The notes below the pieces were generated by a model. That model did no database searches. It was given only the letters and a program-made list of their open reading frames with translations, and had not been told where the DNA came from. Positions 53,682 through 62,535 of a stretch of 64,000 nucleotides of DNA are shown here, one piece after another; within the stretch, counting starts at the first letter, position 1, and every line of letters starts with the position of its first letter. The stretch is from contig LNEM01000011.1 in assembly GCA_001464955.1 (NCBI GenBank), forward strand, positions 33,153 to 97,152, written 5' to 3'. Both the position numbers and the translations under genes were made by a program. The DNA is from Rhizobiales bacterium Ga0077537. Lineage in GTDB: Bacteria > Pseudomonadota > Alphaproteobacteria > Rhizobiales > Hyphomicrobiaceae.

Positions 53682-55135
53682 CAGCCTTGCACCTTCTGTG
53701 TGCCGTCCTTCGCCCACCACGGATCGGGATCGATGGGGCGATCGTTCTTTCTGAGTTCTATATAGAGCAAGGGCGCGGGTTGTTGCGCCTTTGCCTTTGC
53801 GGTTTGAGCGCCACCGCCCATCAGGCCGACCGGTTCGCCCGAAAGTACGAACTGGCCGAGCTGCGCATCGATCTGCGACAGTCCAGCTAATAGCATATGA
53901 TAACCGTCGCCGCCGTTGATGATCAAGATTTGACCATAGCTGCGGAACACACCGGCAAACACGACCCAGCCGTCGAGCGGCGATACGACCTGCGCACCGG
54001 CGCGGGTCTCCACGATGATGCCATTGGCCTTGTTCGTCTGCGCCTTGTCGCCGAAACTCAGGATGCGCTTGCCGCGTACGGGGAGCGGAGTCCGGCCCTT
54101 CGCCTGGTCGAACGGCATGGCGGGTGTCATTCGCCCTGCATTCGGCACCCGACCGGGAGCCGAAACCGGCTCGAGGATGGCGCCCGGCACCGGCTGGCTC
54201 GCCGCTGGCGGAACAGGCGAGGGCGGCGGCACGAGGACGGCGGTCCGGGTTTCGCTGGTCTCGCCAATTGCGGGCTTCAGCGGCGGCGGAGCAGCGGCCG
54301 GCGCTCGGTCCCGCATCGGCTGGCCCGTCTTCCTGACGACCAGATCGCTCACGTCCTTGATCAGCTCGTTGAGATCCTTGACGTTGCGCGCGATCTCGTC
54401 CGCTTCGCGTCGCACCTTGTCGAATTCACCCTGCCGGTCGGCCAGTGACTGCTTCTTGGACTCCATCAGCGCCGAAATCCGGACACGGGAGTCCGTCAGC
54501 TTCTGGGTCTCCGCCTTGAGCTTCTCGCTCTCGCTGCGGATCTCGCCCATGACGCGCGCCAGATCCTCGAGCCGTGATGCGAGAGCCATCGCCTGCGACC
54601 GGAGCTTCGGAAACGCGACGGCGAGCATCATTGCGCTCCGCACCATGACGAGGGCGTCCTCGCGCCGGGTGATCATGACCGGCGGTGGGTCACGCCCCAT
54701 TCGTTGCATGGCGCCCAGCAATTTCGCGATGGAACTGTGGCGCTCTGAAAGTGAGCCGCGAAGCAGCTTCTCCTGCGCCTCCAGCTCCCCCATGCGCTCT
54801 TCGATGGAGCTGAGCTTCTCCTCGCTCGCTTGGATCAGATGCGCAGTCTCGACGAGGCTCTGATTGATACGCTCGCGTTCCGCTGCGAGCGCCTTGATGT
54901 CGGACGCGAGCGCCATTTCGGCCGCCCGCTTCTCTTTCAGCGCATCCTGGGCTGCCTCGACCGTCTTGCGCACCGGATCTGCGGCGCCTTGAGACGTCGC
55001 TGGCCCCGCGCCGAGCGTGATCAAAAGCAAGGCGGCCCCTCCGCCAGCCGTCAGCCTGAAGCGAAAGCGTGCGCGTCCGGATCGCCAGTCCGGCCCGCAC
55101 ACCCCACCCGGCTTGATGCGCGTCGTGGAGCGCAA
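53681..55135 (-). CDS. EnvC-like murein hydrolase activator
   Basis: A 484-residue exported protein: signal region (RFRFRLTAGGGAALLLITLG), then a long coiled coil (~50-260) and a degenerate LytM/M23 domain at the C terminus. Catalytic LytM proteins have HxxxD and HxH metal sites; here the segments are ILSFGDKAQTNKANG and LLYIELRKNDRP, so catalytic zinc ligands are missing, as in the amidase activator EnvC. A TTG start at 55135 is chosen: GGAGG lies 5 nt upstream. The next gene ctpA is coupled by 1 nt overlap. A Pro-rich linker (about 275-340) separates coiled coil and LytM region. Confidence 0.85.
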   Translation of the reverse strand: MRSTTRIKPGGVCGPDWRSGRARFRFRLTAGGGAALLLITLGAGPATSQGAADPVRKTVEAAQDALKEKRAAEMALASDIKALAAERERINQSLVETAHLIQASEEKLSSIEERMGELEAQEKLLRGSLSERHSSIAKLLGAMQRMGRDPPPVMITRREDALVMVRSAMMLAVAFPKLRSQAMALASRLEDLARVMGEIRSESEKLKAETQKLTDSRVRISALMESKKQSLADRQGEFDKVRREADEIARNVKDLNELIKDVSDLVVRKTGQPMRDRAPAAAPPPLKPAIGETSETRTAVLVPPPSPVPPAASQPVPGAILEPVSAPGRVPNAGRMTPAMPFDQAKGRTPLPVRGKRILSFGDKAQTNKANGIIVETRAGAQVVSPLDGWVVFAGVFRSYGQILIINGGDGYHMLLAGLSQIDAQLGQFVLSGEPVGLMGGGAQTAKAKAQQPAPLLYIELRKNDRPIDPDPWWAKDGTQKVQG

Positions 55136-55465
55136 CGCGTCCTCCAATCAATGATTCAACCACAGGCGGGCCCATCCGGAACCCACAACTTCATGCGCCC
55201 GCGGATCACACGTTGTTCTGGCTCGACTCTCGGGTAGCCCCACGCAAGAACCGGTCCAGAGCAGCACACGCCTGCCAAGGCTGAATCAGTTGAGCCTCAC
55301 AATACGGCAAATGTAGCGCACCCATCGAATTAAAGTTTGGCTAACCATCGCGAGGCGATTGCCTTAAGTTGCCGGATATCGATGCCTCTATGGAGGCCTT
55401 CGAGAGCGGCATGGGCTAGCTGGCCTCGACCCTGGCTGCCCCCCGGACCGCAAGGAGACGCAGGT
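55136..55465. other. 330-bp divergent spacer
   Basis: This spacer is between the EnvC-like gene (-) and the twin-membrane gene (+). Its right half (55290-55390) is relatively AT-rich with AATTAAAGTTTGGC, presumably holding promoters. No tRNA, terminator or coding sequence is visible. Confidence 0.4.
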
Positions 55466-55660
55466 ATGAGCGGTGCACTGGTAAATCTGACAGGCCTGAT
55501 AGCGCTCGTCGTGTTCGGCGTGCTGATCGCGGGCATCTGGAACATGGGCCGACAGGGCACCAGCCCGAGCCTCAGCCAAACTCTGATGCGTTGGCGAGTC
55601 GGCCTTCAGTTCGTGGCGGTCGTGGTGGCAATGGTCGCTCTCGCGTTGGCCAAGCCCTGA
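55466..55660 (+). CDS. Twin transmembrane (HIG1-like) protein
   Basis: A 64-residue inner-membrane protein with two hydrophobic segments (LVNLTGLIALVVFGVLIAG and VGLQFVAVVVAMVALAL) separated by a short loop WNMGRQGTSPSLSQTLMRWR. It resembles the small HIG1-domain/twin-transmembrane proteins of alphaproteobacteria, a family linked to respiratory complexes in mitochondria. CAAGGAGACGCAG is a strong ribosome binding site. It is followed 24 bp later by an adenosyltransferase gene; that neighbourhood is common in this class. Confidence 0.88.
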   Translation: MSGALVNLTGLIALVVFGVLIAGIWNMGRQGTSPSLSQTLMRWRVGLQFVAVVVAMVALALAKP

Positions 55661-55684
55661 CATCGGCGGGATGGACGGAACGAC

Positions 55685-56278
55685 ATGGTCGTATTGAACA
55701 GAATTTACACCCGCACGGGAGACGATGGCACGACCGCTCTCGGCACTGGCGAGCGCGTCCCGAAGCATGCGCCGCGCATCTGGGCCTACGGGACGGTCGA
55801 CGAGACGAATGCCGCCATCGGGCTGGCCCGCATCAGCATGGCGTCGGAGCCCGATCTGGACCGCCGTCTCGCCATGATCCAGAACGATTTGTTCGATCTT
55901 GGAGCGGATCTGTGCATTCCGGACCGCGGCAGCCCACCATCCTGGGCCGGCCCCGACTATCGCCCCCTCCGGGTGACCGCCGATCAGGTCAAGCGCCTCG
56001 AGGCCGAGATCGATGACATGAACGGCGCGCTCGAGCCGCTCCGCTCGTTCGTACTGCCAGGTGGCTCACCGGCGGCGGCGGCCCTTCATGTTGCCCGCAC
56101 CATCTGTCGCCGCGCCGAGCGCCACATGGCCGAACTCGCCGCCCTGCCGGACGAACCCGTCAGCGCCGCCGCCATGCACTATATCAATCGCCTGTCGGAC
56201 TATCTCTTCGTCGCCAGCCGCTTTGTGAACGCGCGCGGCCGCTCGGATGTTCTCTGGGTACCCGGACAGAACCGCTGA
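55685..56278 (+). CDS. PduO-type cob(I)alamin adenosyltransferase
   Basis: A 197-residue ATP:cob(I)alamin (cob(I)yrinic acid) adenosyltransferase of the PduO type. The signature TRTGDDGTTALGTGERVPK near the N terminus binds ATP, and the C-terminal helices contain RTICRRAERHMAEL and NRLSDYLFVASRF. It makes adenosylcobalamin from reduced cobalamin. It follows the twin-membrane gene and precedes a rhomboid protease gene on the same strand. Confidence 0.94.
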   Translation: MVVLNRIYTRTGDDGTTALGTGERVPKHAPRIWAYGTVDETNAAIGLARISMASEPDLDRRLAMIQNDLFDLGADLCIPDRGSPPSWAGPDYRPLRVTADQVKRLEAEIDDMNGALEPLRSFVLPGGSPAAAALHVARTICRRAERHMAELAALPDEPVSAAAMHYINRLSDYLFVASRFVNARGRSDVLWVPGQNR

Positions 56279-56315
56279 GCCGGCGGCCCCGCAGACGCAA
56301 ACTGGATCGCGCGGC

Positions 56316-57074
56316 ATGTTCGTTCCCATTTCAGACGACAACCCCCTGCGATCCATCGCGCGGCCGTACGTCACCTACCTGCTGATCGCGGCCAACGTGA
56401 TCATTTTCCTTCTCGAACTGACGACGACGGGACAGCACGTCGCGGCGAGTTTCGCCATCATCCCGCGCGAGCTGTTCGGCGTCGGGATCGTCGGCGGGCC
56501 CGCCAACGGTCCGCTCGACCGATTGGCGGTCCCCGAAGGCCTGACATTGCTGAGCTACATGTTCCTGCATGGAGATCCCCTTCATCTTGCGGGAAACATG
56601 CTTTTTCTCTGGGTGTTCGGCGACAACATCGAAGACGCCATGGGACATCTGAAATTCCTCGCCTTCTATCTGCTTTGCGGTATCGCGGGTGGGTTGGCGC
56701 ACGCCCTGTCCGCCGAATTTGGTGTCGCGGCAGTTCTCATGAACAACGCCACGTCCGCGATCCCGGCCGGGCAGATCCCCCTCATCGGGGCCAGCGCAGC
56801 CGTTGCCGGCGTGATCGCCGCCTACCTCATGCTGCATCCCCACGTGCGGGTATGGGTCGTTGCGTTTCGCTTCATACCGTTGCGGATCACGGCCCTGTTC
56901 GCGCTCGGGGCCTGGATCCTGATGCAGTTCGTCATGGTGCTGCTGCCTGAAGTCGGACCGGTGGCGTGGTGGGCCCACATCGGCGGCGTGATCGCTGGCG
57001 CTCTGCTCATCGTGCCGATGAAGCGGCCAGACGTGCCCCTGTTCGACCGCCCGGCGCCGGCGGGCTCCGAGTGA
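56316..57074 (+). CDS. Rhomboid family intramembrane serine protease
   Basis: A 252-residue polytopic inner-membrane protease with six or so membrane segments. The catalytic Ser is in the GASAAVAGVIAAYL motif (IPLIGASAAV) and the catalytic His in WWAHIGGVIAGAL. A conserved HGDPLHLAGNMLFLWVFG stretch contains the His/Asn that stabilise the oxyanion. The start at 56316 (MFVPISDDNPLRS) is preferred over an in-frame 56247. Substrates are unknown. It lies 38 bp after the adenosyltransferase gene. Confidence 0.93.
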   Translation: MFVPISDDNPLRSIARPYVTYLLIAANVIIFLLELTTTGQHVAASFAIIPRELFGVGIVGGPANGPLDRLAVPEGLTLLSYMFLHGDPLHLAGNMLFLWVFGDNIEDAMGHLKFLAFYLLCGIAGGLAHALSAEFGVAAVLMNNATSAIPAGQIPLIGASAAVAGVIAAYLMLHPHVRVWVVAFRFIPLRITALFALGAWILMQFVMVLLPEVGPVAWWAHIGGVIAGALLIVPMKRPDVPLFDRPAPAGSE

Positions 57075-57444
57075 ACCCGTTGATCGGATTGTGCGTGTGG
57101 GCGGTCCATCGCGCACGTCGACGTCCTTGATCGACGCGCCCTTCGCCTAGAACATGGCTGATCTGTGGGGATCGAGGGGGCAAATTGCCTCGCCTGCCAA
57201 CAAACTGTCGCACCGCACAATTTCCGGATATAGTTTGGCGCGCCAAGGCTACGGGAGCGGTTCGGCGGTGGCTGCCGAACTGCGGGTCTCGTTGCACGGT
57301 GAAGCGTCCACGGCAGGCACGCCCCATGTGGCGTCCGCTGGTTGGGCGCCCGTCGTCGGGGGTGCGGCAGGCCACGCTGATCGGCCGATCGATTGCCCCT
57401 CGGAACGGATAGTGAGTGCTTTCGAGCTGGAGAGTGAGGAGACG
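57075..57444 (+). promoter_or_regulatory. Long leader of etfB with palindrome at the promoter
   Basis: This 370-bp region ahead of etfB contains a -10-like TATAGT (57229-57234) followed directly by TTGGCGCGCCAA (57235-57246), a perfect 12-bp palindrome, as expected for an operator at the transcript start. The -35 partner TGTCGC at 17-bp spacing is weak. About 200 nt of leader follow before the ATG; no riboswitch fold is recognised. Confidence 0.45.
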
Positions 57445-58194
57445 ATGAAGGTTCTTGTCCCGGTGAAGCGGGTCGTCGATTACAACGTCAAGATCCGCGT
57501 CAAGAGCGACGGGACAGGCGTCGAACTCGCCAACGTCAAGATGTCGATGAACCCCTTCGACGAGATCGCCGTCGAAGAAGCCATCCGTCTGAAGGAAAAA
57601 GGCCAGGTAACCGAGATCGTCGCGGTCTCGATCGGGCCAGCCAAGGCGCAGGAGACCATCCGCACGGCCCTCGCCATGGGTGCGGACCGGGGCATCCTCG
57701 TCGAGACCGGCGACGACGTGGTCGAGCCGCTCGCCGTCGCCAAGCTCCTGAAGGGCATTGTCGAAGCCGAGAAGCCGTCGCTCGTCATCCTCGGCAAGCA
57801 GGCGATCGACGACGATTGCAACCAGACGGGCCAGATGCTCGCCGCCCTCACGGGCTGGGCACAGGGAACCTTCGCTTCGAAGGTCGCTATCGAAGGCGAG
57901 ACCTTGAAGGTCATCCGCGAGGTGGACGGCGGCCTCGAGTCGATTGCACTCAAGATGCCGGCCATCGTCACGACGGACTTGCGCCTGAACGAGCCGCGCT
58001 ATGCATCGCTCCCGAACATCATGAAGGCCAAGAAGAAGCCCCTCGATGTGAAGAAGCCCGCCGACTACGGCGTCGACACGGCTCCCCGCCTGAAGGTTCT
58101 CAAGACCACGGAGCCGCCGGGCCGCAAGGCCGGCATCAAGGTCGGGTCACCGGCCGAGCTCGTAGCGAAGCTCAAGGACGTGGGAGCCATCTGA
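57445..58194 (+). CDS. etfB: Electron transfer flavoprotein beta subunit
   Basis: A 249-residue EtfB. The N-terminal [19 protein letters not shown] and the AMP-binding [19 protein letters not shown] motif match the alphaproteobacterial respiratory-chain ETF. With EtfA it forms a soluble FAD/AMP protein moving electrons from acyl-CoA dehydrogenases to ETF-ubiquinone oxidoreductase. The start has GAGTGAGGAGACG upstream. The TGA of etfB overlaps ATG of etfA by 1 nt. Confidence 0.96.
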   Translation: MKVLVPVKRVVDYNVKIRVKSDGTGVELANVKMSMNPFDEIAVEEAIRLKEKGQVTEIVAVSIGPAKAQETIRTALAMGADRGILVETGDDVVEPLAVAKLLKGIVEAEKPSLVILGKQAIDDDCNQTGQMLAALTGWAQGTFASKVAIEGETLKVIREVDGGLESIALKMPAIVTTDLRLNEPRYASLPNIMKAKKKPLDVKKPADYGVDTAPRLKVLKTTEPPGRKAGIKVGSPAELVAKLKDVGAI

Positions 58195-59138
58195 TGAGCG
58201 TTCTTCTTCTTGCCGATCACAACAATGCGGCGCTCGGCTCTGCCACGCTGAAGGCCATGAGCGCGGCCAGGGCGCTCGGCCAGGACGTGCACGTGCTGGT
58301 CGCCGGTGCGGGCTGCGGCCCCGCCGCCGAGCAGGCGTCGAAGCTCGATGGCGCCGCGAAGGTCCTGGTCGCGGATTCGCCGAACCTCGCCAACGGCCTT
58401 GCCGAGGAGATGGCAGCCCTCATCGTCCCGATGATGGCGAATTACTCGGCTCTCGTCGCGGCGTCGACGGCCGCCGGCAAGAACGTTCTGCCGCGCGTGG
58501 CTGCCCTTCTCGACGTCATGCAGATTTCGGACGTCATCAAGGTGGTCTCTCCGGACACGTTCGAGCGTCCGATCTACGCTGGCAACGCCATCCAGACGGT
58601 CCAGAGCGGCGAAGCCAAGAAGGTCATGACGGTGCGCACGGCCTCGTTCCCGGCGGTCGGCCTGACGGGTTCGGCACCCATCGAGGCAGCGCCCGCTCCG
58701 GCAGCCGTTGGCCTCTCGACGTTCGAGAAAGCCGAGCTGTCGAAGTCCGATCGCCCCGAGCTGACCGCTGCGAAGATCGTCGTCTCGGGCGGCCGCGGCC
58801 TCCAGTCGGGCGAGAACTACACGAAGTACATCGAGCCGATCGCCGACAAGCTGGGAGCGGCAATGGGCGCTTCGCGTGCTGCCGTCGATGCCGGGTTCGT
58901 GCCGAACGACTATCAGGTCGGCCAGACCGGCAAGGTGGTGGCGCCGGAACTCTACATTGCTGTTGGCATCTCAGGTGCCATTCAGCATCTGGCCGGTATG
59001 AAGGACTCGAAGATCATCGTCGCCATCAACAAGGACGCCGAGGCTCCGATCTTCCAGGTCGCCGACTACGGACTTGTCGCCGATCTCTTCACGGCCTTGC
59101 CGGAATTGGGCACCGAGCTCGATAAGGCTGGCAAGTAA
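58194..59138 (+). CDS. etfA: Electron transfer flavoprotein alpha subunit
   Basis: A 314-residue EtfA. The N terminus [15 protein letters not shown] is typical, and the FAD-binding C-terminal half contains VVSGGRGLQSGENY, YIAVGISGAIQHLAGM and AINKDAEAPIFQVADYGLV. It is the partner of etfB, coupled by the overlapping stop/start TGATG. Gene order etfB-etfA-hbd links fatty acid/hydroxybutyrate metabolism with electron transfer. Confidence 0.97.
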   Translation: MSVLLLADHNNAALGSATLKAMSAARALGQDVHVLVAGAGCGPAAEQASKLDGAAKVLVADSPNLANGLAEEMAALIVPMMANYSALVAASTAAGKNVLPRVAALLDVMQISDVIKVVSPDTFERPIYAGNAIQTVQSGEAKKVMTVRTASFPAVGLTGSAPIEAAPAPAAVGLSTFEKAELSKSDRPELTAAKIVVSGGRGLQSGENYTKYIEPIADKLGAAMGASRAAVDAGFVPNDYQVGQTGKVVAPELYIAVGISGAIQHLAGMKDSKIIVAINKDAEAPIFQVADYGLVADLFTALPELGTELDKAGK

Positions 59139-59175
59139 CCTCGAGGCAAAGCGGCGAGCGCTCGCGAGAACGATA

Positions 59176-60099
59176 ATGGATGCAATCGTGAAGACAAAGA
59201 ACGCGACGGGCGCTGCACCGCCGGGGATCATCAAGAGGGTCGGCGTCATCGGCGCCGGCCAGATGGGCAACGGCATCGCACATGTCTGTGCCCTTGCCGG
59301 ATACGATGTCCTTCTCAACGATCTCAAGAAGGACGCCGTCGAGAAGGCGCTGGACAGCATCAAGCGCAACATGGTGCGCCAGGTCAGCCGGGGCCTGATC
59401 ACCGAGGCGGACATGACGGGCGCGGTCGGCCGCATTCGTTACGCCCCCGCCCTGGAAGATCTGGGTGATTGCGACATCGTCATCGAGGCGGCTACCGAAG
59501 ACGAGAGCATCAAGCGCAAGATCTTCGTGGATCTGAAGGGCAAGACGCGCCCCGACGCGATCCTCGCCTCCAACACCTCGTCGATCTCCATCACGCGCCT
59601 CGCCTCGACCACCGTCTCTCCGGAGCGGTTCATCGGCATCCACTTCATGAACCCGGTGCCCGTGATGCAGCTCGTCGAGCTGATCCGTGGCATTGCGACC
59701 GAGGACGACACGTTCGCCACATCGCGCAAGTTCGTCGAGAGCCTCGGCAAGCAGACCGCGGTGAGCGAGGACTTCCCCGCATTCATCGTCAACCGCATCC
59801 TTCTGCCGATGATCAACGAGGCGATTTACACGCTCTACGAGGGCGTGGGATCGGTGGAAGCGATCGACAAGGCCATGCGCCTCGGCGCCAATCATCCGAT
59901 GGGACCGCTGGAACTCGCCGATTTCATTGGCCTGGATACCTGCCTGTCGGTGATGCAGGTGCTCTATGAAGGTCTCGCGGATTCGAAGTACCGCCCGTGC
60001 CCGCTCCTGGTGAAGTACGTCGAGGCCGGCTGGCTGGGGCGCAAGACCCAGCGCGGCTTCTACGATTATCGCGGCGACAAGCCGGTCCCGACGCGCTGA
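59176..60099 (+). CDS. hbd: 3-hydroxybutyryl-CoA dehydrogenase
   Basis: A 307-residue NAD(P)-dependent 3-hydroxyacyl-CoA dehydrogenase. The Rossmann motif RVGVIGAGQMGNGIAHVCAL is near residue 20, the catalytic His/Glu region is IGIHFMNPVPVMQLVELI, and the C-terminal domain has NHPMGPLELADFIGLDTCL. It interconverts acetoacetyl-CoA and 3-hydroxybutyryl-CoA, plausibly linking with phaC polymer metabolism. The start 59176 follows GAGAACGATA; the longer frame from 59074 lies inside etfA and is unlikely. Confidence 0.95.
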   Translation: MDAIVKTKNATGAAPPGIIKRVGVIGAGQMGNGIAHVCALAGYDVLLNDLKKDAVEKALDSIKRNMVRQVSRGLITEADMTGAVGRIRYAPALEDLGDCDIVIEAATEDESIKRKIFVDLKGKTRPDAILASNTSSISITRLASTTVSPERFIGIHFMNPVPVMQLVELIRGIATEDDTFATSRKFVESLGKQTAVSEDFPAFIVNRILLPMINEAIYTLYEGVGSVEAIDKAMRLGANHPMGPLELADFIGLDTCLSVMQVLYEGLADSKYRPCPLLVKYVEAGWLGRKTQRGFYDYRGDKPVPTR

Positions 60100-60217
60100 A
60101 CGACGATCGCATCTTCGGCGGCGTTTCGCAGGGACGCCGCCGAAATGGACGCGTCCATGCGAACCACGCGAAGATCAATGCGGCCGGTGCCGACGGCCGA
60201 CCAGTCTGGCCGGGCAA

Positions 60218-60958
60218 TCAGGTCGAGATGCGCTTGGCTGGCGGTAGTCGCTGCCGATCGATTGGCGGAGTAGTCGCGTCCCGCGACGCCTGCGCATTCT
60301 GGCCGTAGCCTTTGAAGTGAGCCAGCACACGCTTCATTTCGTCGTCGGGCAGCAGTTTGGGCTCGGCAACCGCCAGCAACTTCCAGTACTGCTCGGCCAG
60401 CACCTCTACGTCCGCCGCGAGTTCCAAGGCCTGCTCGCAAGTAGCCGCGACGGCAATCTGGCCGTGATTGGCCATGAGACAGGCGTTGGTTTTGGTCAAC
60501 CCCTTGACGACGTGCCGCGAAAGTTCAGCAGTCCCGAAGGTGGCATAGGGCACGACCGGAATCTCTTTTCCCCCAGCCGCAGCGACCATGTAGTGGAACG
60601 CGGGGATCGTGATGTGCGCGCAGGCGAGCACCGTGGCGTGCATAGAGTGTGTGTGGACGATCCCGCCGATGTTGGCCCGCGCGCCGTAGACATCGAGATG
60701 GAAGCGCCACTCGCTCGAAGGTTTCCGTTCACCGGGCCTGAGGCCACCGTCGCGCCCGACGAACACGATGTCGCTGGGTTCGAGCCCCTCATAGGCCATC
60801 CCGGACGGCGTGATCAGCATGCCATCGGCGAACCGCGACGAGATGTTGCCCGATCGGCCCGGCGACAGTCCGCGCCGGCTCATCGCGAGTGCGGCATCGA
60901 GCACCGACCGCCGCAAGGCACTTTCGCTGTGCTCGCCATCCCGACCGTCGATCGTCAT
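60218..60958 (-). CDS. Class II aldolase/adducin family protein
   Basis: A 246-residue L-fuculose-phosphate aldolase-like protein. The substrate/phosphate loop GRSGNISSRFADGMLITPSG and the zinc ligands HTHS (in GGIVHTHSMHATV) and His in MANHGQIAV are all present, so it is likely catalytic. The exact sugar phosphate is unknown. The start ATG at 60958 is used; the extended frame to 61051 overlaps the divergent promoter region. It is divergent from the CobW gene, with 105 bp between starts. Confidence 0.9.
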   Translation of the reverse strand: MTIDGRDGEHSESALRRSVLDAALAMSRRGLSPGRSGNISSRFADGMLITPSGMAYEGLEPSDIVFVGRDGGLRPGERKPSSEWRFHLDVYGARANIGGIVHTHSMHATVLACAHITIPAFHYMVAAAGGKEIPVVPYATFGTAELSRHVVKGLTKTNACLMANHGQIAVAATCEQALELAADVEVLAEQYWKLLAVAEPKLLPDDEMKRVLAHFKGYGQNAQASRDATTPPIDRQRLPPAKRIST

Positions 60959-61063
60959 GCGCGACACTCTCGTAGACACGAATTTCCTGCCCGCGGACCA
61001 AGCCACGCGGTAGACTTGCGCTGAGATATCGACCTGACGAAGGCGAGGCAAGACGCAACCGCC

Positions 61064-62224
61064 ATGACAGACACCATTCCGCTCACCGTTCTGACCGGCT
61101 TCCTCGGGTCCGGAAAAACGACGCTGTTGAAACGGCTCCTGTCAGACCCGCAGATGGCGGGAACAGGCGTGATCATCAACGAATTCGGCGAAGTCGGCAT
61201 CGACGATGCCCTGGTCGAGAAGCTCGACGACGACGCCGTCTTGCTGCCTTCGGGCTGCGTCTGCTGCGAGGTCCGCGGCGACCTGATCGAAAGCCTGGAG
61301 CGGATGCACACGCGCTCGCTCTGGGGCGACATCCCGAAGATCTCGCGCGTTGTGCTTGAAACGACCGGCCTGGCCGATCCGGCCCCCATCGTCCACACCG
61401 TGATGACCGAGGAGCGACTGTTCCGGATCTACCAGCTCGACGGCGTCGTGACGACGGTCGACGCCCAGCACGGCCTCGCCGAACTCGACCAGCAATTCGA
61501 GCCTGCCAAGCAGATCGCCGTCGCCGATCGCATCGTGTTGACGAAGGTCGATCTGGCCGATCCAGCCACCATTGCCCGTCTGGAAGGGCGCATCAGAGCC
61601 CTCAACCGCTCAGCCCCCATTCGCAAGGCGGTTCTCGGTGACGTACCGGCCCACGAACTGATCGGCCTCGGCGCTCACGAGCCAGCCCTCGTCGGCACCG
61701 ATCCTGAGCGCTGGCTGGCGGCGGGAAGTTTTGGCTCGGCCGCCGGTCGCGATCATCACGCAGCCGAAGAACACGCGTGCGGCCCCGGCTGCACCCACGA
61801 CCATGATCATGCCGGCCATCACCATCACCACGATGCGCACGGCGCCGCCGGCCACAACCATGACGACGATTGCGGCGACGACTGTGCGCATCCGGACCAC
61901 CATCACGGCCACCTGCACGGCATCGGGTCGTTCTGTCTCAGCTTCGCCGAGCCGCTCGACGGCCCCCAGATGTCGAATGCCTTGAGCCTGCTGGCGCAGC
62001 TCTATGGCCCGAAACTGCTCCGCGTGAAGGGCATCCTGAACGTCAAGGATCAGCCCCGGCCGTTCGTCGTCCACGGCGTCCAGCACATCTTCTATCCCCC
62101 GGATACCCTGAAGAGCTGGAAGGGCGACCGCCGCCAGTCGCGGGTCGTGTTCATTACCAGGGACCTCCCCGAGGAGACCATCCGCCGGCACTTCAAGCCG
62201 TTCGTCGGCGAGGCTCTGCCGTAA
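61064..62224 (+). CDS. CobW/COG0523 G3E GTPase with His-rich linker
   Basis: A 386-residue GTP-binding metallochaperone-like protein of the CobW family. The P-loop is GFLGSGKTTLLKRLL, the CXCC metal motif is LPSGCVCCEVRGD and the GTP-specificity region is VLTKVDLADP. A His/Asp-rich linker lies at about residues 228-285 (HDHDHAGHHHHH and DDCGDDCAHPDHHH), suited to binding Zn or Ni/Co. The C-terminal CobW_C domain contains FCLSFAEPLDGPQ and VKGILNVKDQPRPFVVHGVQ. The likely role is metal delivery; the metal and client are not known. Confidence 0.94.
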   Translation: MTDTIPLTVLTGFLGSGKTTLLKRLLSDPQMAGTGVIINEFGEVGIDDALVEKLDDDAVLLPSGCVCCEVRGDLIESLERMHTRSLWGDIPKISRVVLETTGLADPAPIVHTVMTEERLFRIYQLDGVVTTVDAQHGLAELDQQFEPAKQIAVADRIVLTKVDLADPATIARLEGRIRALNRSAPIRKAVLGDVPAHELIGLGAHEPALVGTDPERWLAAGSFGSAAGRDHHAAEEHACGPGCTHDHDHAGHHHHHDAHGAAGHNHDDDCGDDCAHPDHHHGHLHGIGSFCLSFAEPLDGPQMSNALSLLAQLYGPKLLRVKGILNVKDQPRPFVVHGVQHIFYPPDTLKSWKGDRRQSRVVFITRDLPEETIRRHFKPFVGEALP

Positions 62225-62349
62225 TGGCGGCCAGTCGCTGGCGACCGGGACAGTGAATGAGCGCCACAGCGTAGCTTTTCCTGCCCTGCCCAGAGAACTT
62301 GCTTGTGAGCTGGCCTTCGCAATGCTATCGAGTGCGCCTTCCCAACGAT

Positions 62350-62434
62350 GCGGTCGTGGCGGAATTGGTAGACGCACTAGCTTGAGGGGTTAGCGCCGCA
62401 AGGCGTGGAGGTTCGAGTCCTCTCGACCGCACCA
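62350..62434 (+). tRNA. tRNA-Leu (anticodon GAG)
   Basis: An 85-nt tRNA ending in encoded CCA (62432-62434). The acceptor stem GCGGTCG pairs with CGACCGC. The D arm (GCGGAATTGGTAGACGC) and long class II variable arm are typical of leucine. The anticodon stem CTAGC/GTTAG closes the loop TTGAGGG, giving anticodon GAG. The T arm carries GGTTCGAGTCC. A tyrosine integrase gene begins 102 bp downstream in the same direction. Confidence 0.95.
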
Positions 62435-62436
62435 TT

Positions 62437-62450
62437 CGGCCACTAGGCCG
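62437..62450 (+). terminator. Short hairpin after tRNA-Leu
   Basis: CGGCC (62437-62441), loop ACTA and GGCCG (62446-62450) form a small stem immediately after the tRNA CCA, followed by TTGAATT. It could end the tRNA transcript, but the T run is short. Confidence 0.4.
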
Positions 62451-62498
62451 TTGAATTACTTGGAAACCCGGCATTTACTGGCTCCGCGATAGGGTACC

Positions 62499-62522
62499 TG
62501 CTGCACACCGTTGCTGCACACC
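62499..62522 (+). repeat. Two 11-bp direct repeats before integrase
   Basis: TGCTGCACACC occurs at 62499-62509 and 62512-62522, a 13-bp period, between tRNA-Leu and the integrase start. Such direct repeats near an attachment site often act as arm-type binding sites for the tyrosine recombinase; that role is inferred. Confidence 0.4.
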
Positions 62523-62535
62523 CGGAGCTTGATAC

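Noticed and set aside
59154..59165. Palindrome GCGAGCGCTCGC between etfA and hbd
   Set aside because: A 12-bp GC palindrome in a short operon gap is expected by chance at this GC content; no T run or promoter boxes.
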